This document shows, in pieces, positions 1 to 23,570 of a DNA stretch of 64,000 bases. Both the position numbers and the translations under genes were made by a program. Origin of the DNA: Labedaea rhizosphaerae (GTDB lineage Bacteria > Actinomycetota > Actinomycetes > Mycobacteriales > Pseudonocardiaceae). Position 1 is the stretch's first letter. Every line of letters starts with the position of its first letter. The stretch is taken from positions 248,001 to 312,000 of the forward strand of contig NZ_SNXZ01000007.1 in assembly GCF_004362825.1 (NCBI RefSeq), in the 5' to 3' direction. A model generated the notes under the pieces. It made no database searches. It was not told the DNA's origin and saw nothing but the letters and a program-made list of their open reading frames with translations.

Positions 1-1
1 C

Positions 2-13434
<13,433 letters not shown>

Positions 13435-13435
<1 letters not shown>

Positions 13436-16400
13436 TGAGCGAGGCACAGTCCACTGAGGACAAGTTGCGCGGCTACCTCAAGCGGGTCGTGGTCGAACTC
13501 GACCAGACCCGGCAACGCCTGCAGCAGGCCGAGGACCGCACGCCGGAGCCGGTCGCGATCGTCGGCATGAGCTGCCGGCTGCCCGGCGGGGTCCGCTCGC
13601 CGGAGGACCTGTGGCAGCTGGTCGTTGACGGCGGCGAGGGCCTGTCCGAGTTCCCCGCCGACCGGGGCTGGGATGTCACAGGGGCGGGGTTCCGTGCGGT
13701 CGGCGGGTTCGTCGACGACGCAGGCGAGTTCGACGCGGCCCTGTTCGGGATCTCCCCGCGCGAGGCCCTGGCCATGGACCCGCAGCAGCGGCTCCTGCTG
13801 GAGGCGAGCTGGGAAGCGCTGGAGCGCGGTGGGATCGCGCCGGACTCGCTGCGCGGCAGCCGGACCGGCGTGTTCGTCGGCGCGTCGCACTCCGGCTACG
13901 GCATCGGCGTGCCGATGCCACCGGAGTCCGCCGCACACGCCATGACCGGCTCGGCCGACGCCGTGCTGTCCGGGCGCATCGCCTACGTCTTCGGTCTGGA
14001 AGGACCGGCGGTCACCGTCGACACCGCGTGCTCGTCGTCCCTGGTCGCGTTGCACCAGGCGGTCGCGGCGCTGCGGGCCGGTGAGTGCTCGGCGGCACTG
14101 GTCGGCGGGGTGGTCGTCATGACCTCACCGGCCGCGTTCGTCGAGTTCCACCGCCAGGGCGGGCTCGCGAGCGACGGCCGGTGCAAGTCGTTCGCCGCGG
14201 CGGCCGACGGCGCGGGCTGGGGCGAGGGCGTCGTCGTGCTGCTGGTGGAGAAGCTCGGTGACGCGCGCCGGCTCGGCCACGACGTGCTCGCCGTCGTGCG
14301 TGGCTCGGCGGTCAACTCCGACGGCGCGTCCAACGGCCTGACGGCGCCGAACCGCCAGTCCCAGCAACGCGTCCTGCGCGCCGCGCTGGCCGACGCCCGG
14401 CTCGAACCGTCCGATGTGGACGTCGTTGAGGCTCACGGCACGGGCACCACGCTCGGCGACCCGATCGAAGCCCAGGCGGTGCTCGCCGCCTACGGGCAGC
14501 GGCGCGAGCGGCCGTTGTGGCTGGGCTCGATGAAGTCCAACATCGGCCACACCCAGGCGGCCTCTGGGCTCGCCGGGGTGGTCAAGGTCGTGCTCGCGTT
14601 GCGGCACGAGGAACTGCCGCGGACCCTGCACGTCGACGAGCCCACGCCGCTGGTCGACTGGACGTCCGGCGCGGTCACGCTGCTCACCGAGAACCAGCCG
14701 TGGCCCTCGGGGCAGCGGCCACGCCGGGCCGGGGTGTCGTCGTTCGGCCTCAGCGGCACCAACGCCCACGCGATCATCGAGGAAGCACCCGCCGTCGAGC
14801 ACAGGCAGCCGAACGACCGGCGCACGGACGCGGTTCCGTTCGTGCTGTCCGGGCGGTCGGCCGACGCGGTGCGCGCCCAGGCCGCGCGGCTGCGGTCCTT
14901 TGTGGTCACCGGACCGGACCTGCTCGACACGGCGCACTCGCTGGCCACCACCAGGGCCACCCTGCCCCACCGGGCCGTGGTGCTCGCCGCCGACCGCGCC
15001 GCGCTGATCGCCGGGCTGACCGACCTCGTCGACAGCCCAAGGGAACCTGGCCCACGCGGCGGGCTCGCGTTCCTGTTCACCGGCCAGGGCGCCCAGCGCG
15101 CGGGCATGGGCCGCGAACTGGCCGCCGCCTTCCCGGTGTTCGCCGCCGCGTTCGACGAGATCACCGCGCTGCTCCCGTTCGACGACGCCGCACTCGAGCA
15201 GACCGGCAACGCCCAGCCCGCCCTGTTCGCCTTCGAGGTCGCGCTGTTCCGGCTGCTGGAGTCGTGGGGTGTCACGCCCGATCACCTGGTCGGCCACTCG
15301 ATCGGGGAACTCGCGGCAGCGCACGTGGCGGGCGTGCTGTCCCTTGAGGACGCCTGCACGCTCGTGACCGCGCGTGGCCGGCTGATGCAGGCGCTGCCGT
15401 CGGGTGGCGCGATGCTCGCGGCCGAGGTGAGCGAGGACGAGGTTCTCGCGGGCATCGACATCGCGGCGATCAACGGCCCGACCTCGCTGGTCGTCTCCGG
15501 CGCCGGCGCCGAGATCGAGGCGCTGGAGCAGCGGTGGCGCGCGGCCGGGCACCGGGTGAAGCGGCTCACCGTCTCGCACGCCTTCCACTCCAGGCTCATG
15601 GAACCGATGCTGGCCGAATTCGCGGCCGTGGCCGAGTCGGTGACCTACCACCAACCGCACCTCCCGATGTCGGGCGATGTCACCGATCCCGGGTACTGGG
15701 TCCGCCAGGTCCGCGAGACGGTCCGGTTCGCCGAGTCCGTCGACCGGGTCCGTGCGGCCGGGGTGACGACCTTCCTCGAACTCGGCCCGGACGCCGCGCT
15801 CTCGTCCTATGTCGACGAAGCCATCCCGTTGCTGCGCCGCGGTCGTCCGGAAGCCGACGCGGTGCTCGAGGCCGTGGGCACGGCCTGGACCCGCGGTGCG
15901 CGGGTGGATTGGGCCGCGGTCTTCGCGCCCTGGGGTGGGCGCCGGATCGACCTGCCCACCTATGCGTTCCAGCGCAGCCGGTACTGGTTGTCCCACGCCC
16001 CAGCCCCTGCCCACGTCCCGGCGCCGGTCCCAGCGCCGTCGCAAGCGGTGTCCGTAGCGGCCGATGCGTTGACCCAGGTCCGGGTCAGCGCGGCCGAGGT
16101 GCTCGGCCTGCCGGACACCGACCTGGTGGAGCCGGAGTTCACCTTCCTCGAACTCGGCTTCGACTCCGTGACCGCGCTGGAACTACGAGACCGCCTGCAC
16201 AAGGCAACCGGCGTCCGGTTGCCCGCCAACCTGATCTTCGAATACCCAACACCGGCCGAGCTGGCCCGGCACCTGCGGGAACCGGCGGGCGAGCCTGAGG
16301 TCGTGCTCGGCATCTCACCCGAGGACCACAACCCTGTCGGCCTGCTGAACTCGCTCTACAAGGTGGCGACCAAGAACCGCAAGGTGACCGAGTTCGTCGA

Positions 16401-17154
16401 GTTCCTCGGCGACGCCGCGAAGTTCCGCCCAGTGGCCCACACCCTCGACGAGGTCGGCATCCCGGCCCCGGTGACCCGGCTCGCCCGTGGGCCGGCCGAG
16501 CCAGTGCTGATCTGCTGCAGCGGCATGACCGCGATCGGCGGCCCGCACGAGTTCGCCCGGATCGCCGCCGCGCTGCGCGGGGTCCGTGAGGTCGCCGCCG
16601 TCCCGCTGCTCGGCTACGGCCGCGGCGAACTGCTCCCCGCCACGATGGACGTGGCGTTGCGCTGGCAGGCCGAGGCCGTGCTAAGGCACGCGGCCGGCCG
16701 TCCGTTCGTCCTGTTCGGACACTCGGCGGGCGGGATCGTGGCCCACGCCCTGACCCGGTTGTTGGAGGCCGAGGGCCACGGCCCGGCCGCGCTCGTGCTC
16801 GGCGACCTGTACGTGCCGGGTCGCTCGACGATGACGGACTGGGACGTGGAGTTGTCGGAAGGCGCGTTCTCCCACGAGGACGAATACGTGCCGATGGACG
16901 ATCTGCGGCTCACCGCGATGGCCTGGTACGGAAGCATCTTCTTCCACTGGGAGCAGGCGCCCACCGAGGCGCCGACGCTGCTCGTGCGAGCGGGCGAACC
17001 GCTGGGCCCGGTCCGCGACGACGAGGACTGGCGCAGCGCGTGGGAGCACGCGAAAGCGGTCGTGGACGTGCCCGGCAACCACTTCTCGATGGTCCTCGAC
17101 CACGCCGGGAGCACGGCGAACGCCATCAACAGCTGGATCGAGCAGGCGCTGTGA
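13435..17154 (+). CDS. Type I polyketide synthase, terminal KS-AT-ACP-thioesterase subunit
   Basis: This subunit performs the last extension and releases the chain. It has an N-terminal coiled docking helix (residues ~5-35), a KS with DTACSSS and EAHGTGT, and an AT with GHSIGE and HAFH, predicted malonyl-specific. No reductive domain lies between AT and ACP. The ACP has LGFDS. The C-terminal type I thioesterase has the nucleophile motif GHSAGG and a late His in PGNHFSM. The finished chain therefore ends as a beta-keto thioester with an unsubstituted alpha carbon, which the TE would lactonise or hydrolyse. ATG 13435 overlaps the upstream stop (TGATG), so translation is probably coupled. A GTG sits one codon earlier at 13432. 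Length is 1239 residues, normal for this architecture. Lactone ring size cannot be told because the upstream modules are outside the window. Confidence 0.97.
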
Positions 17155-17194
17155 CGCGCGTGCCACGAACCGACGTGAAGGGAAAAGACGCACC

Positions 17195-18103
17195 ATGAAC
17201 GACGTTCTGGCCCGTGCCACCGGGGTGACCCGCCGCTACGGCGAGGTCACCGCGGTGGACGACGTGAGCCTCGACATCCCCGCCGGCCAGGTGCTCGGCG
17301 TACTCGGCCCGAACGGCGCGGGGAAGTCGACGCTGATCAACATGTTCGTCGGCCTGCGCAGGCCGACCGAGGGCACGGTGCGGCTCTTCGGCCACGACCC
17401 CCGTGATCTCAAGGCGCGCCGGCGCATCGGGGTGACCCCGCAGGAAACCGGCCTGCCGGAAACGGTGAAGGTCGGGGAGGTCTACGACTTCGTCGCGTCG
17501 CACTTCCCGAACCCGTTGCCCAAGGCCGAGGTGCTGGCCCAGTTCTCGCTCACCGACCTGGCGCAGCGCCAGACCGGTGGCCTGTCCGGCGGGCAGATGC
17601 GCAGGCTCGCCGTGGCGCTGGCCTTCGTCGGCCGGCCCGAGCTGGTCTTCCTCGACGAGCCGACCACCGGGCTGGACGTCGAGGGCAGGCACACGCTGTG
17701 GGCCGGGATCCGCGAGTTCAACGCCGCGGGCGGCACCGTCGTGCTCACCAGCCACTACCTGGAGGAGGTCGAGCAGCTGGCCGAGCGGGTCGTCGTGATC
17801 GACCACGGCCGGATCGTCGCCGACGACAGCACCGACTCGCTGCGCCGGGTCAGCGGCCTGCACCGCGTCACCGTCACCGTGCCGGAAGTACCGCCGCTGC
17901 CGGGGATCGTCACCGTCGAGCATGTCGGCGACCGGGTCAACCTGATCACCAAGGACGCCGACCAGCTGGTGCGCGACCTGGTCGCGTCCGGGGTGGCGTT
18001 CAGCGGCCTGGAGATCCACTCCGGCTCGCTCGAGGACGCGTTCCTCGCCCTGACCGCCAAGAAGACCGAGACGGTCGACACCACAGCCGGTACGGAGCAC
18101 TGA
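17195..18103 (+). CDS. ABC transporter ATP-binding protein, DrrA-like drug exporter
   Basis: This is a 302-residue ABC-2 type ATPase that powers export with the permease encoded just downstream. Visible motifs in order are Walker A GPNGAGKST, a Q-loop in TPQETG, the signature LSGGQMRR, Walker B LVFLDEP with the D-loop TTGLD, and the switch His in TSHYLEE. The C-terminal ~90 residues match the extension typical of daunorubicin-resistance type ATPases. The start is ATG 17195, preceded by a purine-rich AAGGGAAAAG site. It lies 40 bases after the PKS thioesterase stop and three bases before the permease gene, so it is almost certainly part of the polyketide operon. The likely job is self-resistance and export of the macrolide-like product. 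Confidence 0.95.
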   Translation: MNDVLARATGVTRRYGEVTAVDDVSLDIPAGQVLGVLGPNGAGKSTLINMFVGLRRPTEGTVRLFGHDPRDLKARRRIGVTPQETGLPETVKVGEVYDFVASHFPNPLPKAEVLAQFSLTDLAQRQTGGLSGGQMRRLAVALAFVGRPELVFLDEPTTGLDVEGRHTLWAGIREFNAAGGTVVLTSHYLEEVEQLAERVVVIDHGRIVADDSTDSLRRVSGLHRVTVTVPEVPPLPGIVTVEHVGDRVNLITKDADQLVRDLVASGVAFSGLEIHSGSLEDAFLALTAKKTETVDTTAGTEH

Positions 18104-18106
18104 GCC

Positions 18107-18844
18107 ATGAAGTCCATCCTGGTGTACTCGAAGTTCGAGGTCCTGCAGGCGATCCGCATCCCCATGGTGTACGTCGCGCTGCTGTTCATGCCGACCGTCG
18201 GCATGATCCTGTTCGTGGTCCCCGCGGTCGGTGACGACCCGAAGACCGCGGCGCTGGCCACGGCGTCCATGTGCTTGTTCGCGGTGCTCACCATCTGCTC
18301 GGCGCAGTACGGCATGGCCATCGCGATCGGCCGGGTGCGGCCGTGGGGCGGGTACGTCCGCACGTTGCCGGGCGGCCCGGTGCCCCGCATCGTCAGCATG
18401 CTGGTGCTCAGCGCCGTGCTGACCGTGTTCGCGTGCATCCCGCTGGTCGCGGTGGGCGCCATCGCCACCAAGGCGACCGCGACGCCCGGCGGCATGCTGC
18501 TCGGCCTGTTCGCGCTGCTGCTGGCCGTCGTCCCGTTCGGGCTGTTCATGACCGCGGTCGGCTATTCGGTGAACCCGCTGGCCATCGGGCCGATCACGAG
18601 CATCGCACCGGTCGTGCTGGCGTTCTTCGGCGGCTTCTTCACCGCGCCGAACGAGGCGACCGGGTTCATGGCGCACGTCGCCCAGTTCCTGCCCACCCGC
18701 GGTCCGGCCGAACTGGTGTGGACCGCGCTCGGCGGGTTCACCCCGAGCCCGATCTCGATGGTCATGTTCGTGGTGTGGATCGGCGTGTTCGCCTTCTGGG
18801 CCTACCGCGCCTACCGCAACGACGAGGGCAAGCGGTTCGCATGA
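18107..18844 (+). CDS. ABC-2 type transporter permease, DrrB-like
   Basis: This 245-residue integral membrane protein has about six hydrophobic segments, as in ABC-2 permeases of antibiotic exporters. It starts three bases after the ATPase stop and forms a two-component exporter with it. The N-terminus is short and cytoplasmic (KSILVYSKFEVLQAIR), followed by transmembrane helices near residues 20-42, 55-77, 100-125, 135-157, 163-183 and 215-235. It has no nucleotide-binding motif of its own. The stop codon overlaps the ATG of a 27-codon frame that leads into the glycosyltransferase genes, which suggests one transcript with coupled translation. Substrate specificity cannot be read from the sequence. 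Its position makes the polyketide the natural candidate. Confidence 0.92.
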   Translation: MKSILVYSKFEVLQAIRIPMVYVALLFMPTVGMILFVVPAVGDDPKTAALATASMCLFAVLTICSAQYGMAIAIGRVRPWGGYVRTLPGGPVPRIVSMLVLSAVLTVFACIPLVAVGAIATKATATPGGMLLGLFALLLAVVPFGLFMTAVGYSVNPLAIGPITSIAPVVLAFFGGFFTAPNEATGFMAHVAQFLPTRGPAELVWTALGGFTPSPISMVMFVVWIGVFAFWAYRAYRNDEGKRFA

Positions 18845-18924
18845 GCGAAGCTTGCGAGCGAATCATGGATGTCATGCGCCATAGGAATCGGGCGCAGTCT
18901 CGCGTCAGCGAGGCGATCGCATGA
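18841..18924 (+). CDS. Possible 27-residue bridging small ORF
   Basis: A 27-codon frame starts at an ATG overlapping the permease stop (ATGA) and ends with a TGA overlapping the ATG of the first glycosyltransferase (ATGA). It encodes a basic, polar peptide beginning MSEACERIMDVMRHR. It could be a real microprotein, a translational relay that keeps ribosomes moving between the two genes, or a short inserted intergenic repeat that happens to be in frame: GAGCGA-rich stretches flank it. I cannot tell these apart from the sequence. No homologue is recognised. Confidence 0.35.
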   Translation: MSEACERIMDVMRHRNRAQSRVSEAIA

Positions 18925-20168
18925 GCCACGTCCTCGTCGTCAACAACTGCGGCTTCGGCCACGTGATGCCGACCCTCGACCTGGTCACCGAGCTGGTCCG
19001 CCGCGGTCACCGGGTCACCTACGCCAGCACCGGTGGTCCGGCCCGGCTGGTCGCGGCGACGGGCGCCACGGTGGTCGAGTTCGACTCGGCGCTGGCCGGC
19101 GTCGACCTCGCCGCGGTGGACACCGTCGACCGCTCGCACCAGCTGCTTCCCTTGCAAGTACGGGAAAGCGAGGCGATCCTGCGTGCCGTCACCGCGCACT
19201 TCGACACGAAACCAGGCGGCGCCGAGCTCCCCGACCTCCCCGACGTTGTCGCCTACGACGCCACCGTCTACCACGCGGGCCGGATCCTGGCCCGGAAGTG
19301 GGCGGTCCCCGCGGTCGCGTTGTGCGCCACGCTGTCGTCGAACGAGCACTTCTCGCTGATCGACAAGATCGTCGAGACGACGGGCCGCAAGCTCCCGCGC
19401 GCGCACCCGGCGATGACCGAGTTCGCGACGCGGCTGCTGCGGTTGCTCGCCGAACACGGGCAGAGCGACGTGTCGCTCGAGGAGTTCATCGGGCACGCCG
19501 AGGGGCTGCACCTGGAGTTCTACCCGCGCTCGTTCCAGTACGCGGGCGACACCTTCGACGACCGGCACGTGTTCGTCGGCCCGCACCTCGGCGACCCGAA
19601 CGCGCCGCCGACGTGGACGCCGCCCGACGACGACAAGCCGCTGCTGGTCGTCTCGCTCGGCACGTCGGCCAACCGCCGTCCCGAGTTCTTCCGCACGTGT
19701 GCGCAGGCGCTGGCCGAGCTGCCGTGGCGGATCCTGATGACCGTCCACGAGGGAGTGTCCGACGCCGACCTCGGGCCGCTGCCGCCGAACGTCGAGGTGC
19801 ACCGCTGGCTGCCGCTGCGCGAGGTGCTCGCGCACGCGGACGTCTTCGTGTGCCACGGCGGGATGGGCAGCATCATGGGCGCGCTGGCCCACGCGACCCC
19901 GGTGGTCGTCGTGCCGGACTCGCCGGAGGGCATGGTCAACGCGGCCCGGGTGACCGAGCTGGGGCTCGGCCGCGCGCTCGCCGAGCAGACGCTCACCCCG
20001 CAACGGCTGCGCGGCGCCGTGCGTGAGGTCGCGACCGACCCGCACATCCGGGACCAGGTCGAAGCGATGCGCGCGGACATCCATGACGCGGGCGGCGGCG
20101 CACGCGGCGCGGATGCCATCGAGGGCTTCCTCAAGATCAGCCACGACAGACCGGGAAGTGGCCGATGA
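18921..20168 (+). CDS. Macrolide-type GT1 glycosyltransferase 1
   Basis: This 415-residue GT-B enzyme of the OleD/macrolide glycosyltransferase (MGT) family transfers a sugar from an NDP-sugar to a hydroxyl of the aglycone. The N-terminus has the family acceptor-domain pattern NNCGFGHVMPT with the likely catalytic His, followed by the ELVRRGHRVTY helix. The C-terminal donor site is the HRWLPLREVLAHADVFVCHG stretch continuing into GGMGSIMGAL, with an E (PEGM) where many homologues have a Q near the sugar. It overlaps the next glycosyltransferase by four bases and belongs to the polyketide operon. OleD relatives can also glycosylate the finished drug for self-protection, so a tailoring role and a resistance role are both open. 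Confidence 0.93.
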   Translation: MSHVLVVNNCGFGHVMPTLDLVTELVRRGHRVTYASTGGPARLVAATGATVVEFDSALAGVDLAAVDTVDRSHQLLPLQVRESEAILRAVTAHFDTKPGGAELPDLPDVVAYDATVYHAGRILARKWAVPAVALCATLSSNEHFSLIDKIVETTGRKLPRAHPAMTEFATRLLRLLAEHGQSDVSLEEFIGHAEGLHLEFYPRSFQYAGDTFDDRHVFVGPHLGDPNAPPTWTPPDDDKPLLVVSLGTSANRRPEFFRTCAQALAELPWRILMTVHEGVSDADLGPLPPNVEVHRWLPLREVLAHADVFVCHGGMGSIMGALAHATPVVVVPDSPEGMVNAARVTELGLGRALAEQTLTPQRLRGAVREVATDPHIRDQVEAMRADIHDAGGGARGADAIEGFLKISHDRPGSGR

Positions 20169-21388
20169 GCCACATCGCGGTGCTGGGCAACGCCGGGCTC
20201 GGGCATGCGATCCCGGTGCTGGAGACGGTCGGTGAGTTGATCGCCCGCGGGCACCGGGTGACCTACGCGGCGGCGGGGGCCGCCGTCGCCAAGGTCGCCG
20301 AGACGGGCGCCACCGTCGTCGAGTACCCCTCGGTGCTCGCCGGCGTCGACCTCACGGTCCTGGACACCGTCGAGGAGATGGACCGGCTGATGGTGCTCGG
20401 CCTGCAGGACGACCGCTCGCTCATCGCCGAGGTGGAGGCGAAGCTCGGCGACGACCGCCCGGACCTGGTCGTCTTCGACGCGACCCGGTTCACCGTCGGT
20501 CGCATCCTCGCCAGGAAGTGGGCGGTGCCGAGCGCGGCGTTCTGCACCGTGCTGCTGTCCAACGAGCACTTCTCGTTCTACGACCGCGTGCAGCAGAAGC
20601 AGGGCGCCTTGCCCAAGCGGCGCCCGTACGTGGCGAAGGCGCTCAAGGGTCTGGTGGAGCTGCTCGCCACGCACGGGCAGAGCAACCGGACGCTCGAGGA
20701 GTTCTACCGCCCCCAGGAAGGCCTGTTCGTGGCCTTCTACGCCCGGTCGTTCCAGTACGCCGGGGACACCTTCGACGACAAGTACGTCTTCGTCGGGCCC
20801 AATCTCGCCCACGAGACCGAGCCCGGGGACTGGACCCCACCCGCGGACGGCCGTCGCGTGCTGATGATCTCCCTGGGCACCAGCGTGCACCGCAGGCCCG
20901 AGTTCTTCCGGATGTGCCTCGACGCCTTCCGCGACAGCGACTGGCACCTGGTGATCCACGCCCATGACGGCCTGGACGTCGGCGAGCTGCCCGCCAACGC
21001 CGAGGTGCACCGCTGGCTGCCGCAGCTGGCCGTCCTGGCGCACACCGACGTGCTCCTGTGCCACGGCGGGATGGGCACCCTCATGGCGGCTTTCGCCAAG
21101 GACACCCCGGTCGTCGTGGTGCCGAACTCCGCCGAGCAGATGATCAACGCGGACCGGGTGGTCGAGCTCGGTCTCGGGCGGACCTTCGGGCGCGACGAGG
21201 TCACCGCCGAGTCCTTGCGCAGCGCCGTCGAGACGGTCCACGCGGACCCGGCGACGCGTGCGCGGGTCGCCGCGATGCGCGCGGACATCCTGCGGTCGGG
21301 CGGCGGCATGTGCGCCGCGGACGCGATCGAGGCCTACCTGAAGCGGTCGGCCGACCAGCGACCAGAGGTCGCCGAGCAAGGGACCTGA
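20165..21388 (+). CDS. Macrolide-type GT1 glycosyltransferase 2
   Basis: This 407-residue paralogue of the preceding gene has the same GT-B layout. The N-terminal pattern is LGNAGLGHAIPVLE with the conserved His, then a RGHRVTYA helix. The C-terminal donor region reads HRWLPQLAVLAHTDVLLCHG and PNSAEQMIN, with the E-Q pair normal for NDP-sugar binding. It starts inside the previous stop (ATGA) and ends one base before the ketoreductase gene, so translation is coupled. Three similar enzymes in one operon suggest a product with two or three sugars, or a chain of sugars. The sugar and attachment site cannot be predicted. Confidence 0.93.
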   Translation: MSHIAVLGNAGLGHAIPVLETVGELIARGHRVTYAAAGAAVAKVAETGATVVEYPSVLAGVDLTVLDTVEEMDRLMVLGLQDDRSLIAEVEAKLGDDRPDLVVFDATRFTVGRILARKWAVPSAAFCTVLLSNEHFSFYDRVQQKQGALPKRRPYVAKALKGLVELLATHGQSNRTLEEFYRPQEGLFVAFYARSFQYAGDTFDDKYVFVGPNLAHETEPGDWTPPADGRRVLMISLGTSVHRRPEFFRMCLDAFRDSDWHLVIHAHDGLDVGELPANAEVHRWLPQLAVLAHTDVLLCHGGMGTLMAAFAKDTPVVVVPNSAEQMINADRVVELGLGRTFGRDEVTAESLRSAVETVHADPATRARVAAMRADILRSGGGMCAADAIEAYLKRSADQRPEVAEQGT

Positions 21389-21389
21389 G

Positions 21390-22352
21390 ATGAGTGATGT
21401 GACTACCGGGGGCCCTAGGACCGTCGTGCTCGGCGCGTCCGGGTTCATCGGCTCCGCCGTCAGCGCGGCGCTGACCGCCCGGCCGGGCCGGCTGCGGCTC
21501 GTGGCGCGCCGGCCGAGCCCGGTGCCCGACGACGCCGTCGCGGACGTCGAGGTGCTGGCCGCCGACCTGACCGCGCCCGGCGTGCTGGCCGACGCCGTCG
21601 CCGACGCGGACGCGGTGGTGCACCTCGTCGCGCACACCGAGGGCGGGTGGCGGGTCAGCGACGGCGACACCGCCGCGGAGCGCGTGAACCTCGGCCTGAT
21701 CGAGGACCTGGTGGAGGTGTGCCGGGCCCGCGACGGCTCCGTCCCGCCCGTCGTGGTGTTCGCCAGCAGCGCGCTGATCGGCGACAGCGACGACGCCGGC
21801 GGGCCGCGCACGGCCTACTGCAGGCAGAAGCTGGCCGCCGAGCGGCTGCTGGCCGGGGCCACAGGGCAAGGTGTGCTGCGCGGGGTCTCGCTGCGCCTGT
21901 CGTCGGTGTACGGCCACGGGCCGCAGGCCGCGCCGCGAGTCGTGGAAGTGATGGTGCGCAAGGCGATCGCCGGGGAACAGCTCACGATGTGGCACGACGG
22001 CACGATCCGCCGCGATCTGCTGCACGTCGACGACGCGACCACCGCGGTGCTCAGCGCCCTCGCGCACGCCGACCGGCTGGCGGGCGGCCACTGGCCGATC
22101 GGCACCGGCCGCGGCGAGCCGCTGGGCAAGGTGTTCGAGGAGATCTCCGAGATCGTCGCGGACCACACCGGTGAACCCGCGGTGTCCGTGGTGACCGTCG
22201 ACCCGCCGCCGAACTCCTACGCCACCGACCTGGTCGACCTGGAGACCGACGCGTCCCGGTTCCAGGCGGTCACCGGCTGGCGGCCGCAGGTGTCGTTGCG
22301 GGCGGGCCTGCGCCGGACCGTCGAGGCCCTCGCGGGGAGCGCGAGCCGATGA
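21390..22352 (+). CDS. NDP-4-keto-deoxyhexose 4-ketoreductase (SDR family)
   Basis: This 320-residue extended short-chain dehydrogenase has the N-terminal NAD(P) loop GASGFIG, an FASSALIG catalytic Ser stretch and YCRQK (Tyr-x3-Lys) as the active-site pair. It resembles the C4 ketoreductases of deoxysugar pathways (EryBIV/UrdR class), which reduce NDP-4-keto-6-deoxyhexoses just before glycosyl transfer. Its position between glycosyltransferases 2 and 3, with a one-base gap on one side and a four-base overlap on the other, supports a sugar-tailoring role. The rest of a deoxysugar pathway (glucose-1-phosphate thymidylyltransferase, 4,6-dehydratase, 2,3-dehydratase) is not in the window and may lie upstream. 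A role on another NDP-sugar is possible. Confidence 0.82.
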   Translation: MSDVTTGGPRTVVLGASGFIGSAVSAALTARPGRLRLVARRPSPVPDDAVADVEVLAADLTAPGVLADAVADADAVVHLVAHTEGGWRVSDGDTAAERVNLGLIEDLVEVCRARDGSVPPVVVFASSALIGDSDDAGGPRTAYCRQKLAAERLLAGATGQGVLRGVSLRLSSVYGHGPQAAPRVVEVMVRKAIAGEQLTMWHDGTIRRDLLHVDDATTAVLSALAHADRLAGGHWPIGTGRGEPLGKVFEEISEIVADHTGEPAVSVVTVDPPPNSYATDLVDLETDASRFQAVTGWRPQVSLRAGLRRTVEALAGSASR

Positions 22353-23569
22353 GCCACGTCGCCCTGTTCAACAACTCCGGGTATGGGCACGTGATCCCGA
22401 CCCTCTCGGTCGTGCACGAACTGGTTCGCCGGGGCCACCGGGTCACCTACGTGACGGGCGACAAGCAGGTCGACCGGGTGGCCGCCGCCGCTCCCGGCGC
22501 GCGCGTGCTCGGCTACGACTCACAGCTGGTGCAAGTCGACCTGTCGGAGATGGTGACCGCCGCGGCCACGTCCCGGATGCCCGGCATCTACCTGCAGGAA
22601 AGCGTCGACATCATGCGGGTGGCCGAGCCGGTGCTCGAGGCCGACCGGCCGGACCTGATCGCGTTCGACATGACCGTCTACGCCGCGGGCCGGATCCTCG
22701 CGCGCAAGTGGGACGTCCCGGCCGCGGCCTGCTACCCGGCGTTCGCCTCCAACGAGCACTTCTCGTTCCTCGACGAGATGGTGGCGCGGATGCCGGACAA
22801 GGGGAGCATCGGTCACCCGGCGCTGCGGGCGTTCTTCGCCCGGCTCACCCGGGTGCTGGCCGAACACGGGCAGGCCGACCGGAGCATCGAGCAGGTCATG
22901 GGCCAGGTCGAGGACCTGAACCTGGTCTACTACCCCAAGTCCTTCCAGCCCGCGGGGTCCACTTTCGACGATCGGTTCACGTTCATGGGGCCGTGCCTGG
23001 ACTACGTGGAGCGCACCGACGAGCCGTGGACGCCGCCCGGCGACGGCAAGCCGGTGGTGTTCATCTCGCTGGGCACCAGCGTGCACCGGCAGCCGGAGTT
23101 CTTCCGGATGTGCGTCGAGACGTTCGCGGACATGCCGTGGCACACGGTGCTGGCCGTGCACACGGCGATCGACCCGGCCGAGCTGGCCCCGTTGCCGCCC
23201 AACATCGAGGCCCACCGGTGGATCCCGCACCTGGCCGTGCTGGCGCACGCCGACGTGTTCGTCTCCCACGCCGGGCTCGGCAGCGTGATGGGCGCGCTGC
23301 ACAAGGGCGTTCCGCTCGTGCTCGTACCGTCCTCGCCGGAACACAAGGTGGTCGCGCAGCGGGTCGCCGAGCTGGGGCTGGGACGGGTGGTGCGCGAGCA
23401 GGTGCTCTCGCCCGCCCGGCTGCGCGCGGCCGTGGCCGAGGTCGCCGCGGACGGGTTGACCCGCAACCGGGTGCGGCGGATGCGGCAGGACATCGTGGAC
23501 GCCGGGGGAGCGGCGTCGGCCGTGGACGCGATCGAGCGGCGGATCGCCGCCCGATCGCTCGTCGGTTGA
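22349..23569 (+). CDS. Macrolide-type GT1 glycosyltransferase 3
   Basis: This is the third MGT-family glycosyltransferase, 406 residues. It has the acceptor-side pattern FNNSGYGHVIPTLS, a typical RRGHRVTYV helix, and the donor-side pattern HRWIPHLAVLAHADVFVSHA with PSSPEHK, where a His replaces the usual Gln. Among the three it is closest to the classic OleD pattern by eye. It starts within the ketoreductase stop codon (ATGA). The stop lies one base from the stop of the convergent P450 gene, so nothing separates the two transcripts and antisense read-through is likely. The function is sugar transfer to the polyketide or protective glycosylation. Confidence 0.93.
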   Translation: MSHVALFNNSGYGHVIPTLSVVHELVRRGHRVTYVTGDKQVDRVAAAAPGARVLGYDSQLVQVDLSEMVTAAATSRMPGIYLQESVDIMRVAEPVLEADRPDLIAFDMTVYAAGRILARKWDVPAAACYPAFASNEHFSFLDEMVARMPDKGSIGHPALRAFFARLTRVLAEHGQADRSIEQVMGQVEDLNLVYYPKSFQPAGSTFDDRFTFMGPCLDYVERTDEPWTPPGDGKPVVFISLGTSVHRQPEFFRMCVETFADMPWHTVLAVHTAIDPAELAPLPPNIEAHRWIPHLAVLAHADVFVSHAGLGSVMGALHKGVPLVLVPSSPEHKVVAQRVAELGLGRVVREQVLSPARLRAAVAEVAADGLTRNRVRRMRQDIVDAGGAASAVDAIERRIAARSLVG

Positions 23570-23570
23570 G

